A stretch of DNA of 64,000 bases from Eretmocerus hayati (lineage: Eukaryota > Arthropoda > Insecta > Hymenoptera > Aphelinidae). The stretch spans positions 9,850,727-9,914,726 of the forward strand of contig CM056743.1 of NCBI GenBank assembly GCA_029851415.1, read 5' to 3'. Under the pieces are notes generated by a model. It worked only from the letters and a program-made list of their open reading frames with translations, made no database searches and had not been told where the DNA came from. Made by a program: the position numbers and the translations under genes. The stretch's first letter is position 1; every line of letters starts with the position of its first letter. Of this stretch, positions 47,011-59,808 are shown in pieces.

Positions 47011-47906
47011 GTGTTGTTGTTTTACAATAGCTGGGCAACAGGGAGTCACACTCTGTCGCACTCGGGAATGAGAAACCCAACTCCCATATGAGCCAAGGCA
47101 TCATGTGCTGTTGCAACTCGTAAAAGTGTGGTGTGGTATTTTCGAGTGAGTATAACGAGGATGAGTTGAATATATTTCTCATCAGAAAAACTTTGAATTG
47201 GATCCTGTTGATAAAAATCACGTGAATGTATGTACTTTTTGATGAAATTGGGACAATGACTTTATTTTGTCAAGTGATAGTGGATTCATATTCATTTCTC
47301 TAAATGATTCGTAATTCGATTCAATCTGAGTTGAAATCGGTTTTTAAAATTTCCCAATCTATTCAAAAATTCAGTTATGCTTTTTCTGGAAATTTGTAGA
47401 AATTTAATGATGATTAGAATATTTTCTGACTTGAGATTGAAAGAATACTCAATTAAAGATTGTAAGTTTACATTAGAGGGCGTCATTCTTATTGGGGAGT
47501 GGTTGAGAGAATTCTCTGGACCAGTTTAAGATTTAAGTAATTTTCATAAGATTTAGGGATAGATAATTGACATTGCGGAACGGTATCGTATAGAGTATTA
47601 AAAATGACTCTTATAGATGAATCCAATATCACTCGCTTGATGCAATCGTGAGGGAAGAATTGAATTGATGCATTGTGATGGTTTTAGCAACGCGGTCATT
47701 AAGATTGATTATTGGGGTTCATTGATCAGGAAAGTTCTTTGTTTTCATATTGAGCATTTACGTCGCAAGATTTGAATTTTTGAGAAGTCTTTGATTGGAT
47801 GGAATGACCTCGATATTCATCATCCTCGTTTTGTGTTTATGATGTGAAATTGAGTTGAAACTGGGGAGTGTTTTATGTTCAGAGTGAAAATGTAACTCTT
47901 CATCAC

Positions 47907-48032
47907 AGAGGTTGAAGGAGACATGATCTGTTGAGACTCACCCGTCGATTTGGTTTACCAGTGTCGGGACCAAAGCGGCGCTCAGATCAGAGGAAATCCA
48001 GCAACATGCTTCCGAAGAGTGGCGTTAGTATT
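47907..48032 (+). other. Conserved exon-like core, copy 2
   Basis: Identical to copy 1 through the core. It has the same TTG in place of a start and the same GTTAGT possible donor. Confidence 0.4.
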
Positions 48033-49117
48033 GTGTTGTTGTTTTACAATAGCTGGGCAACAGGGAGTCACACTCTGTCGCACTCGGGAATGAGAAACCC
48101 AACTCCCATATGAGCCAAGGCATCATGTGCTGTTGCAACTCGTAAAAGTGTGGTGTGGTAGTTTTGAGTAAGTATGACGAGGATGAGTTGAATCGATATG
48201 TAATTAGCAAAGTTTTGAATTGGATCCTGTTAATGAAGGTTACTTGAATGCATTTACTCTTTGATGAAATTGGGACGATGATTTCATCTTGTTAAGTGAT
48301 AGTGGATTCATATATGTTTCTCTCAATGATTTGAAATTGATTCAAGATGAGCAGGAATCAGTACTCAAAATTCTTCAATATATTAAAAAAGTCAGTCATG
48401 CTCTCTTTGAAAATTCGTATGAATTTCATAATGAATAGCATATGTTTTAACTCGAGATTGAAAGAATGTACAATTGAAGATTGTACGAAAATATCGCTTA
48501 ATGAGTTGTACTTCTTTCGAATGCTTATTCTATAGTAAATGAATCGACACGGGGATGGTTGGGGCAATTTCCCCAACCATTTGATTTTATTTATCGAGTT
48601 TCAGGAGATTCAGATATTGATACAATCCATATTGAACATATTCACATATAGAGTATGGAACGTGATATTCTAAACAAAAGTTTCATCATACATTATTACA
48701 ATTATATGCTTACATCCTGATTACTTATAATAGAGAGATATACAATCGTATGGGAATCGTTTGTTGCCGTTTTGTTGATAAAATTGAGTCATCGTACAAA
48801 TTGAATGAGAATTGTCATAACAAAAGATTGAATATTGAGAAACGCATATGGGAGTCACTACATTGATCAATGATAATCCTCAATCATATTCGATAACAAA
48901 CGAATATATAAATGAAATTATGGATATTTGATATACGATTCTAGGAACGCACTAATTTTAACAATACCTTGATCTATATTTTTATAACCACTGGTGATAT
49001 TTGCGGAAGATTTTATTGAAATGAACAAAAATATCGATCTATCATCGTCGTTGTGTGATATGGAGTGAAATTGAGTGTGAATCGGTCCGTGTATATCGTT
49101 TCAGTGTAAATGTAACT

Positions 49118-49245
49118 CTCCATCACAGAGGTTGAAGGAGACATGATCATATGAGACTCACCCGTCGATTTGGTTTACCAGTGTCGGGACCAAAGCGGCG
49201 CTCAGATCAGAGGAAATCCAACAACATGTTTCCGAAGAGTGGTGT
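49118..49245 (+). other. Conserved exon-like core, copy 3
   Basis: The core is nearly identical to copies 1 and 2 although its flanks are not. Here an ATG (49151) opens the RLTRRFGLPVSG frame, and a better donor (GTAAGT at about 49245) follows. Two of the few substitutions change amino acids (Ser to Asn, Leu to Phe), so constraint may act on RNA or DNA rather than protein. It could be a 5' exon with a short basic peptide; function unknown. Confidence 0.4.
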
Positions 49246-49439
49246 AAGTGTGTTTTGTTGTTTTTTTGGAAGAATACCCTACATTTACAGCAGCTTGGCA
49301 ACAGGAGATTGTAGTATGTCGATCTCAGAGATGATAGTCTCGATCTCTATGTGAGCCATGGCATCATACAGTCCTGTTACAACTTGTAAATGTATTCGAT
49401 TGCACTTGGATATGTAAGTGATGTGTATTGTTGGGAATC

Positions 49440-50299
49440 ATTTGTTGAGATGTGTGACGAAGATGATTTGATTTTTTTTGTAATCAAAATTAGCCTCAAA
49501 TGAAATTGTAAGATCAAGGATACATTTGTGAGATACCATGCATACCAATTTAGTAAAGAAATAAAGGCTATTATGTGCTTACGTTCTTTGAAAAACTAAT
49601 GAATCTAATGTTCCGACGACGATTTCATAGAATCATGATATTCGAAAAATTTCCATAGATCTATATCTAATTAAAATTCTATACATATTTTACAATAAGG
49701 AGTAACACGGGTTGATACATGAAACTCACATTTGATGTCTTCGGAAGTTGATTCGATTCCAGAGGTGTTATGGATTCCCTTGTTTTATTTGATTTTTGTC
49801 ATTCTCTTGTGCTTGGATCCATGCCATCTGACTGTAATTTTGATTTTGTTGATCTTTCTGGAACGGTTGTAACACGTTGAGTTGAAAACTTTTTGTAAAT
49901 CCTCCACTGGGTGATTCTCACATTTGATATCTGGATGCCTGTGGGATGATAGACCTTGATATGAAACTGAACTCCTCATTGGGGTCAATTTAATGGATGA
50001 GTTGTCAATTCAACTGAATTTCGTGATATTACAAGATATCTCTATTGTGGAAAAACTTAATAATTGGAATCGTAGAGCCCGGAAATTCTGTCTTTGGAGG
50101 TAACTCATCAGTTTCGATTGGGACTATGGAAATCTAATTCACTTCTCGATTTTATTTCGGAAAAAAATTGAATTTTTATCTATCATGTACATGATTTTAT
50201 AAAATTACGGAAAAGGTTTGTATTTTGATGTTTGGTTCTATTATCAATTTTAGAGAACATGGGAAATGATGTTTTGATAGATATTACTTACCTTTTCAT
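49440..50299. other. No gene recognised
   Basis: AT-rich stretch between the 1-kb repeats and the tandem array. A minus ORF (49988-49785) has no recognisable feature. Confidence 0.35.
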
Positions 50300-53200
50300 T
50301 ATTGTGTAGTAGAGGTCAATGTTAACGATGGTATTTTATAAGTTCTTCTTATATATCCACATAGGATTTTCTTGGATTTGATTTTCTCTTTGGCGTACGA
50401 ATGTTCGTGACCGTGCAAAGGGCTATACTGTGGGCTGCTGAGAGAGCGCGTATCACTAATTGTCTTCTCTTTTTCTGTTGAAATGTTGTTTGATCTCACT
50501 CGTCGCTTATGTGTGTCTGTGCAGGCAGCGAGGGGAGAACTGCGGCTCCGGGAGAGAGCACGTATGCTTATGCGTCTTTTCCACTGGAACTGATTAGAAT
50601 AAAGGCAAGTTCAGGAATTTTCTCAGAGTGGAAAATTTCGCAAATTTTTGGGAACATTTTCCGAACAAAAAACAATTTTTTATATTTTCGTTCTTTTAAA
50701 ATCCCGTAAAAATTTCGAATTTTTATTTCTTTTATTTTCGTTTTCGAAGCCCTAACTATTCGAGGAAAAACGAGTAATTGAATTAATGATCGAATTACTC
50801 ACCCTTCAGCCATTCAATAAATGTTGTGTGTCCACGATGATATTTTGCAAGTTCACCTCATTTTCCGTTGACTCTTCTTATGATTGCCCAACCGCATAGA
50901 GTACGTGTGTTCGCGACGGGCTCCAGAGGATGACTGCGGGCCGTTGAGAGAGCGTGCATCACTCAGTATCCCCTCTCCTCTCTTGGTGTCATGACATGAT
51001 CGGCGCGCGTCTGTGTCTGTGAAGGCGGGGAGGGGGAGAATGCGGCTTCTGTAGAGAGCGCGAATGCCTGAGCGTTTCTCTAACTGAAACTGATAAGAAT
51101 CAAGGCAAGTTCAGCTTATGCCTCAGAGTGGGAAATTTTGGAAATTTTTGGGAAAATTTTTGAAAAAAAAATAATTTTTTTTTATTTTTGGTTTTTTAAA
51201 ATCTCGTAAGAATTTCGAATTTTTATTTTTTATATTTTTGTTTTCGGAGCTTCGGACAAAACCTTGAAATTTTTTCAGTATATCTTCAATCTATTTGAAT
51301 CAGTAAAAATTCTTGACGTTTATGTTTTCATAACTCTAATGATTCAACGGAAAACGAGTAATTAAATAAATGATAGAATTACTCACCCTCCAGACGTTCT
51401 ATAGATGTTGATGTCCACGATGATATTCTGCAAGCTCATTCCATTTTATTCGACTCTTCTTATGATTGCCCACCTCCATAGAGTACGTATGATCGCGACG
51501 GGCTCCAGAGGATGACTGAGCGCCGTTGAGAGAGCGCGCATCATTATGTATCCCCGCTCTTTTTCGGCGTGACGTTGTCGTTTCTCGATGCGTGTGTGTC
51601 TGTGAGGCTATTTAGGGGGAAACTGCGGCTTCGGTCGAGAGCGCCTATGTTTGAGCGTCTCTTCTGCTGAAACTAATGAGAATGAACTCAAGCTCATGAT
51701 ATGTCCCAAAGTGGGAAATTCCGAAAATTTTCGGGAATATTTTTCGAAAAAAAATCGATTTTTTATATTTTCATTTTTTCAAAATCCCGTAAAAATTTCC
51801 AAATTTTTATTTCTTATCTCTTTGTTTTTGAAGCCCCGGACAAAATCTTGGAATGTTTCCATTAAATCTTTAATCTATTCAGATCATCAAAACTCTCGAC
51901 GTTTATGTTCTCGTAACTCTAACGATTCAAGTAAAAACAATTAATTGAATAAATGATCGAATTACTCACCCTTCAGCCATTCAAAAAATGTTGTGTGTCC
52001 ACGATGATATTTTGCAAGTTCACCTCATTTTCCGTTGACTCTTCTTATGATTGCCCAACCGCATAGAGTACGTGTGTTCGCGACGGGCTCCAGAGGATGA
52101 CTGCGGGCCGTTGAGAGAGCGCGCATCACTCAGTATCCCTTCTCTTCTCTTGGTGTCATGACATGATCGGCGCGCGTCTGTGTCTGTGAAGGCGGGGAGG
52201 GGGAGAATGCGGCTTCTGTAGAGAGTGCGAATTCCTGAGCGTTTCTCTAACTGAAACTGATAAGAATTAGGGCAAGTTCAGCTTATGCCTCAGAGTGGGA
52301 AATTTTGGAAATTTTTGGGAAAATTTTTGAAAAAAAAAATAATTTTTTTTATTTTTGTTTTTTTAAAATCCCGTGAAAATTTCGAATTTTGATTCTTTAT
52401 ATTTTTGTTTTCGAAGGTTCGGAGGAACCTTGAAATTTTCCCAGTATATCTTCAATCTATTTGAATCAGTAAAAATTCTTGACGTTTATGTTTTCATAAC
52501 TCTAATGATTCAACGAAAAACGAGTAATTAAATAAATGATAGAATTACTCACCCTTCAGACGTTCTATAGATGTTGATGTCCACGATGATATTCTGCAAG
52601 CTCATTCCATTTTATTCGACTCTTCTTATGATTGCCCACCTCCATAGAGTACGTATGATCGCGACGGGCTCCAGAGGATGACTGAGCGCCGTTGAGAGAG
52701 CGCGCATCATTATGTATCCCCGCTCTTTTTCGGCGTGACGTTGTCGTTTCTCGATGCGTGTGTGTCTGTGAGGCTATTTAGGGGGAAACTGCGGCTTCGG
52801 GCGAGAGCGCCTATGTTTGAGCGTCTCTTCTGCTGAAACTAATGAGAATGAACTCAAGCTCATGATATGTCCTAGAGTGGGGAATTCCGAAAATTTTCGG
52901 GAAAATTTTTCGAAAAAAAATCGATTTTTTATATTTTCATTTTTTCAAAATCCCGTAAAAATTTCCAAATTTTTATTTCTTATCTCTTTGTTTTCAAAGC
53001 CCCGGACAAAATCTTGGAATGTTTCCATTAAATCTTCAATCTATTCAGATCATCAAAACTATCGACGTTAATGTTCTCGTAACTCTAACGATTCAAGTAA
53101 AAACAAGTAATTGAATAAATGATCGAATCACTTACCCTTCAGCCATTCAATAAATGTTGTGTGTCCACGATGATATTTTGCAAGTTCACCCCATTTTCCG

Positions 53201-56200
53201 TTGACTCTTCTTATGATTGCCCAACCGCATAGAGTACGTGTGTTCGCGACGGGCTCCAGAGGATGACTGCGGGCCGTTGAGAGAGCGCGCATCACTCAGT
53301 ATCCCCTTTCCTCTTCTGGTGTCATGACATGATCGGCGCGCGTCTGTGTCTGTGAAGGCGGGGAGGGGGAGAATGCGGCTTCTGTAGAGAGCGCGAATGC
53401 CTGAGCGTTTCTCTAACTGAAACTGATAAGAATTGAGGCAAGTTCAGCTTATGCCTTAGAGTGGGAAATTTTGGAAATTTTTGGGAAATGTTTTGAAAAA
53501 AAAATAATTTTTTTTATTTTTGTTTTTTCAAAATCCTGTAAAAATTTCGAATTTTTATTTTTTATATCTTTGTTTTCGAAGCTTCGGACAAAATCTTGAA
53601 ATTTTTTCAGTATATCTTCAATCTATCTAAATCACTAAAAATTTTTGACGTTTATGTTTTCATAACTCTAATGATTCAAGGAAAAACGAGTAATTAAATA
53701 CATGATGGAATTACTCACCCTTCAGACGTTCTATAGATGTTGATGTCCACGATGATATTCTGCAAGCTCATTCCATTTTATTCGACTCTTCTTATATTGC
53801 CCACCTTCATAGAGTACGTGTGATCGCGACGGGCTCCAGAGGATGACTGCGGGCCGTTGAGAGAGCGCGCATCACTCAGTATCCCCTCTCCTCTTCTGGT
53901 GTCATGACATGATCAGCGCGCGTCTGTGTCTGTGAAGGCGGGGAGGGGGAGAATGCGGCTTCAGTAGAGAGCGCGAATGCCTGAGCGTTTCTCTAACTGA
54001 ATTGATAAGAATTAAGGCAAGTTCAGCATATGCCCCAGAGTGGGAAATTTGGGAAATTTTTGGGAAAATTTTTTGAAAAAAAAAATAATTTTTTTTATTT
54101 TTGTTTTTTCAAAATCCTGTAAAAATTTCGAATTTTTATTTTTTATATCTTTGTTTTCGAAGCTTCGGACAAAATCTTGAAATTTTTTCAGTATATCTTC
54201 AATCTATTCAAATCACAAAAAATTCTTGACGTTTATGTTTTCATAACTCTAATGATTCAAGGAAAAACGGGTAATTAAATAAATGATAGAATTACTCACC
54301 CTTCAAACGTTCTATAGATGTTGATGTCCACGATGATATCTGCAAGCTCATTCCATTTTATTCGACTCTTCTTATGATTGCCCACCTTCATAGAGTACGT
54401 GTGATCGCGTCGGGCTCCAGAGGATGACTGAGGGCCGTTGAGAGAGCGCGCATCATTAAGTATCCCCGCTCTTTCTCGGTGTGACGTTGTCGTTTCTCGA
54501 TGCGTGTGTCTGTGAGGCTATTTAGGGGAAAACTGCGGCTTCGGTCGAGAGCGCCTATGTTTGAGCATCTCTTCCGCTGAAACTAATGAGAATGAACTAA
54601 AGCTCATGATGTGTCTTAGAGTGGAAAATTCCGAAAACTTTCGGGAAAATTTTTCGAAAAAAAATCGATTTTTTATATTTTTATTTTTTCAAAATCCCGT
54701 AAAAATTTCCAATTTTTTATTTCTTATCTCTTTGTTTTCGAAGCCCCGGACAAAATCTTGGAATGTTTCCATTAAATCTTTAATCTATTCAGATCATCAA
54801 AATTCTCGACGTTCACGATATTACAACTTTAACGATTTGAGGAAGAACGTGTGATTGAATTAATGATGCAATTACTCACCTTCTAGACGTTCTATGAATG
54901 TTGATGTCCACGATGGTATTCTGCAAGTGTATTCCATTTTATTCGACTCTTTTTATGATTGCCCCCCTTGATAGAGTACGTGTGATCGCGACGGGCTCTA
55001 GATGATGACTGAGGGCCGTTGAGACAGCGCGCATCATTAAGTATCCCCACTCTTTTTCGGTGTGACGTTGTCGCTTCTCGATGCGTGTGTGTCTGCGAGG
55101 GCAGCGAGGGGAAGATTGCGGCTCCGATAAGGAGCGCGTATATCTGAGCGTCTCTTTCACTGAAACTGATGAGAATGGAAGCAAGTTCAGGAATTGTCTC
55201 ATGGTGGGAAATTTCGGAAATTTTTGGGGAAAATTTTCAAAAATAAATCAATTTTTTATATTTCTAATTTTTATATTTCATATCTTTGTGTTCAAAGCCC
55301 CGGACGAAATCTTGAAATTTTTTCATTGCATCTTTCATCTATTTAGATCATCAAAACTCTCGACGTTTATGTCCTCGTAACTCTAACGATTCAAGGAAAA
55401 ACAAGTAATTGAATAAATGATCGAATTACTCACCCTTCAGCCATTCTATGAATGTTGTGTGTCCACGATGATATTTTGCAAGTTCACCTCATTTTCCGTT
55501 GACTCTTCTTATGATTGCCCAACCGCATAGAGTACGCGTGTTCGCGACGGGTTCCAGAGGATGACTGCGGGCCGTTGAGAGAGCGCGCATCATTCAGTAT
55601 CCCCTCTCCCCTTCTGGTGTCATGACATGATCGGCGCGCGTCTGTGTCTGTGAAGGCGGGGAGGGGGAGAATGCGGCTTTAGTAGAGAGCGCGAATGCCT
55701 GAGCGTTTCTCTAACTGAAACTGATAAGAATTGAGGCAAGTTCAGAATGTGCCTGAGAGTGGGAAATTTTGGAAATTTTTGGGAAAATTTTTTGAGAAAA
55801 AAAACCCTTTTTTTATATTTTTGTTTCCTCAAAGTCCCGAAAAATTTCCGAATATTCATTTTTCATATATTTGTTTTGTCGAAACGTCGCAAAAAATTTT
55901 CAAATTTCATGTTACATACATTCAGATAATTTGAACTATTGGAATTCTCGACGTTATCGTTTCCTTAGTTTTAATGATTTCGGAAAGAATGAATTTCGAG
56001 ATTTAGGTTGAAATCACTTACCTTCATGATGTCCTCTATGTATGTTGATCTCTTCGATGCCATCTTGTAAGCTGACTCTGTTCCGCGTCGACTTTTGTCA
56101 TACCTGCTCGACCCCATAGAAAACGCGTGTTTGCGCTGGGCACAAGAAGAAGACTGCGAACTGTTGAGAGAGCGCGCGATACTAAGTATCCCCTCTCCTC

Positions 56201-57390
56201 TTCTGGTGTCGTGATGCTTCTCGACGCGTGTCTGTGTCTGTGAAGGCGGGGAGGGGGAGAATGCGGCTTCAGTAGAGAGCTCCAACGCCTGAGCGTTTCT
56301 CTAACTGAAACTGATAAGAATTAAAGCAAGTTCAGCATGTGCCTCAGAGTGGGAAATTTCGAAAATTTTTGGAAATATTTTTTGAAAAAAAAACAATTCT
56401 TTATATTTTCGTTTTTTCAAAGTCCCGAAAAATTCTCGAATTTTCATTTTTTATATATTTGTTTTGTCGAAGCCCCGGAAAAAATTTTCATTCAATTTCC
56501 AAAAAATTTTTGAATTTTCATTCTCCACATTTTCTTTCTATTGAGGGTCCGGAAAAAATTCCGGATTTCTATCCAATATATTTTCGTTCTATATTGATTT
56601 CAGAAATAACGATTAATCAAATTATCCATGGAATTACTTACCCGTACGATGTTTTTCCTATATGTCGATGTCAACGATAATATTCTGCAAGCTCACCTCA
56701 TTATGTGTCAACTGTTTTTATACTCGCTCAACTTCTATGAGCACGTGTGTTCGCGACGGGCTTGAGAAGATGACTGCGGGCTGTTGAGAGAGCGCGCATC
56801 ACTAAGAATTCCCTTTCCTTTTCTGGTGTCACGTTGTTTGATGCTTCTCGCGCGCGTATGTGTTTTTGAAGGCAGCGAGGAGACGACTGTGGCTCTGTTT
56901 GAGCGTTCCTCTAAGTGAGACTAAGAAGAATGAAGGCAAGTTCAGGATGTGCTTCACGGTGGGAAATTTTGATAATTTCCGGAAAAATATTTTGGAAATA
57001 AAATAATTTTTTATATTTTTGTTTTTTCAAAATCCCGAGAAATTTTTCAATTTTCATTTTTATATATTTGTTTTGTCGAAGCCCGGAAAAATTTCATCTC
57101 TTACATTTTCTTTTTTTCTGAAGGCTCGGAGAAAATTCTGTTTTTCTATTCATTATGTTACTATTCTATTCGAATCATTCGAACACCTTCGACTTTCCTG
57201 TTCCCACAATTCTATCGATTTCAGAAAAACGAGTAATCAAAATATTGATGGAATTATTTGCGCTTACGATGTTTTCTTCAGATGTGAATGTCCACGATGA
57301 TATTGTGCAGCTCACCTCTTTCTGCGTCGACTGTTCTTACACTCGCTAAACTTCAAAGAGTACGTGTATCCGCGATGGGCTCAAGCAGGT
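50300..57390. repeat. Tandem array of ~580-bp monomers with alternating types
   Basis: About twelve to thirteen monomers. The marker TCGCGACGGGCT or its variants falls near 50910, 51494, 52078, 52660, 53245, 53826, 54408, 54988, 55545, 56130, 56751 and 57370, giving periods of mostly 580-585 (range about 555-620). Two monomer classes alternate in the middle: one with CAGCCATTCAATAAATG...TTTTGCAAGTTCACC, one with CAGACGTTCTATAGATG...TTCTGCAAGCTCATTCC. The edges are more diverged. Each monomer has a GC-richer segment (GAGAGAGCGCGCATCA..., GGCGGGGAGGGGGAGAA) and an A/T-run segment. Short ORFs such as MSVSSAETNENELKLM recur because the monomers recur. Confidence 0.85.
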
Positions 57391-57589
57391 GACATTGGTG
57401 ATATTGATCTTAGTACGAAGTAAGGCCCAGAATGAAAATTTTGAGTGTCACTTGTATTTTTATCCCTGTAACCAACTGAGTAATTAATTCACGTCAAATC
57501 GATGTACATCTCTTTGGCCTACTAGAAATCACTTTATTTGAGCATAACGATATTTTACAACATCATATTTCTGAATTTCCAATAGAAAA
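57391..57589. other. Array boundary
   Basis: Similarity to the array monomer ends near 57400 after CCGCGATGGGCTCAAG. Nothing recognised beyond it until the next inverted repeat. Confidence 0.4.
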
Positions 57590-57925
57590 CTTCCGTATTC
57601 TTATAATTAAACACTAGCATTATGTTTCGCGTTGCTCGCCCTTTAAAAGTCCCCGAGAAGCGTATCAGTTCACCAAAATGCTCTTTCAAATCAAATGAAA
57701 ATATGTTCTGTACCATTTTCACATATCGAGTTATATAATGATAACTTTCATGGTCTTTATGAGTTCAGACCCATGTGAGAAACCGCCGCTTAACTAAATA
57801 TATAAAATTTTTGAAAAACGTACTCTCATTTGATTTGGAAGAGCATTTTGGAAAACTAATACGCCTATCGGAAACATTTACAAGCCGAGCAACGCGAGGC
57901 ATTACGCTAGTCTTATATTAGCCGG
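57590..57925. mobile_element. Small inverted-repeat element (MITE-like)
   Basis: AACACTAGCATTATGTTTCGCGTTGCTCG near 57610 is matched by CGAGCAACGCGAGGCATTACGCTAG near 57889. The inner part, AAAATGCTCTTTCAAATCAAATGA near 57678, is matched by CATTTGATTTGGAAGAGCATTTT near 57830. Total about 335 bases; non-coding. Confidence 0.7.
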
Positions 57926-58619
57926 AACTGTTATGTTATTGAGGAATAAATCGAAATAGGTGAGGACGCGCTCTGTCCCACCAAAAAATTGCCTTCAACG
58001 TTTTCTCGATTCCTAATGAATGAAATGCCATGAAACTTTGCATGGTATCGTGTTATAAGATTTCACAGGTGGCCTAGTATCTGAATAACACATTCAGTAC
58101 CAATAAAAGCGTATAAACAATAATACCGCTCTCAGAATCATTGGATGCAGCTGCAACTTCAAAGTACGCCGGTGCGTGTCTGATTGCGGTTTTGCGGGGA
58201 CTCTGGACTGGCCTCGATACGAAAATATGCCTATGAACCGCCTGCGTCGCCTTACCACGTTCCCAGCGTCTAAAAATATCAAAACGACACGTAAAGAAGC
58301 ACATAAACCTGCCAGGGTCATTAATTGTGGCGACGTTAACAAGGTTACGTATGTGCGGTGTAATGCTGCGTGGCGTACACAAGGTCGCGGCTTTTCAGAT
58401 CGCTTTCACGCAATACTGGTTGTGGTGCTTTCCATCGAATGATATTCCTCGCTCGAAGCAAATTAAGAACCTTTCGTGAGATTATTGTCCTGATCGAGTG
58501 TATTTTTGGAGTGAGTTTACCTGCCTGCCTACTGTCGCTACCCGTCATTGCAGACGCAACGTGGCCTAATGTTGCAGACGTGAGACAGCCTAATATCATA
58601 ACATCATGTACCCTAAGGA
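57926..58619. other. Overlapping ORFs, no gene recognised
   Basis: A GC-richer stretch open in several frames on both strands (for example 58382-58074 minus and 58370-58684 plus). The frames conflict and none shows a domain, so none is called. Confidence 0.3.
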
Positions 58620-58925
58620 TGCCTCCTCACGAGGCAAAAGTTTTCCCCCACAGTCCATCTCTCGTTTTCATGCGAGAGAGATAATTCCCTGCTTCAGGGT
58701 CTCTAGACTAAGGCTGCATCTTCACTCTAGCGATTTTTCACCGCGGCGAGCGATCTTCGTCACTGGTGTTAGAGAGAAAGTTGTATCATTCGTTCTCTCT
58801 CACACAAATGGCGAAGATCGCTCGCCGCAGTCAAAAATTGCTAGCGTGAAAATGCATCTCAGCATCTCTCTCTCTTGCTCCAATGGCGAGAGATGGGCTG
58901 TGGGGGAAAACTTTTGCGTAGTGGA
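58620..58925. mobile_element. Small inverted-repeat element (MITE-like)
   Basis: GCAAAAGTTTTCCCCCACAG near 58637 is matched by CTGTGGGGGAAAACTTTTGC near 58898. Inner arms CTAGCGATTTTTCACCGCGGCGAGCGATC and its near-complement lie at about 58728 and 58806. Total about 300 bases; the ORF across it (58606-59046) is an artefact of the arms. Confidence 0.75.
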
Positions 58926-59562
58926 AAGTCACCCTAGTTGTCATATACATACACCTGAATGCAAGCATCCGCACAATTACGCTCTTTCCACCTCAAGCTT
59001 GCTCCTCTTACATTCTGAGCTTGGATTTATAGTCATTAACGATTAATTGATTCGAGATCAGAATTAGTGGATTAGGAGCAGTGCAATCGTTGTGCTCAGA
59101 TGCAAAATGCCTCGTCAAGGCGATGGCAGGCCCTAAATCTGCTGATCTAATCTCGGATTACCGACTATGAATTGTACACCTACTATGCACCGTATAGGTA
59201 GAAACGGCGAAATCAATTGGTGCGGTTTCGTTCCATACCAGCAAGATTTGCACATCACTCTCCCCCATCCTACTTGTCTGGACTAGTTAGGCCTAAAGTG
59301 CTCCTGGCTCACTAGTCTGGATCTGATGATCTTGGGACCGTACTGTAGTGACACCTGACCTTCCCTCACCGTGTTTTCGTGGAAAGCTGATCACAGTTTG
59401 GAGCACAGAGCTGTCAACAATAAGAAGATGGACGCCTCGAATCAATTTATAGTATCGCATTGAAGGCAGGCCCGTGTGATGGTGATGAATCAATGATCTG
59501 TTGGGGAATCTGAGCGAGTTGATCAATAACTCATCAGTGCATAGATATTGGAGACAACAGAC
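58926..59562. other. No gene recognised
   Basis: Only short frames; no repeat structure seen. Confidence 0.35.
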
Positions 59563-59808
59563 ATGGCTCAGTGCAAATATCAGAACTCCATCACTGCACT
59601 TGCAAGAAGAAACATTGCCCTTGACATTAAGCCATCGAATCTAGATCCTTATGATCTCCATATTCAAGAAAATCAACAGAAGAGCAAAGTGGCGTTAACA
59701 TGGAAAGGAAGTCTGTACGAACAACTTCTGTCTAGCATTGAGAAAAACAAGTTGTTCACTAAGTCAGAAGGACACATCTCATTCACTTTCGATATTGAAA
59801 ATGAATGA
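59563..59808 (+). CDS. Small ORF, function unknown
   Basis: 81 codons from an ATG at 59563 (MAQCKYQNSITALARRNIAL...) to a TGA. The frame extends five codons upstream of the ATG to about 59548, near a TAG that could be a splice acceptor (GTGCATAG/ATATTGG), so it could be a terminal exon. Composition is protein-like, with lysine- and serine-rich segments. No family recognised. Confidence 0.3.
   Translation: MAQCKYQNSITALARRNIALDIKPSNLDPYDLHIQENQQKSKVALTWKGSLYEQLLSSIEKNKLFTKSEGHISFTFDIENE

Larger units (their letters stand above)
46452..48560. repeat. Tandem pair of ~1,022-bp units
   Basis: Unit 1 starts near 46452 and unit 2 near 47474. About 670 bases (46470-47140 against 47492-48162) are almost identical, with only a handful of substitutions. 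The remaining ~350 bases of each unit are visibly more diverged. Both contain the conserved core described at 46885, 47907 and 49118. Confidence 0.8.

Noticed and set aside
51651..54854. Recurring ORF MSVSSAETNENELKLM... as a gene family
   Set aside because: It recurs only because the tandem monomers recur; it crosses A/T runs, its length changes with indels and the C-terminus is not conserved.
58370..59046. ORFs of 104 and 146 codons
   Set aside because: They cross the inverted-repeat element at 58620-58925 and gain length from its Ser/Arg-rich arms; no domain.
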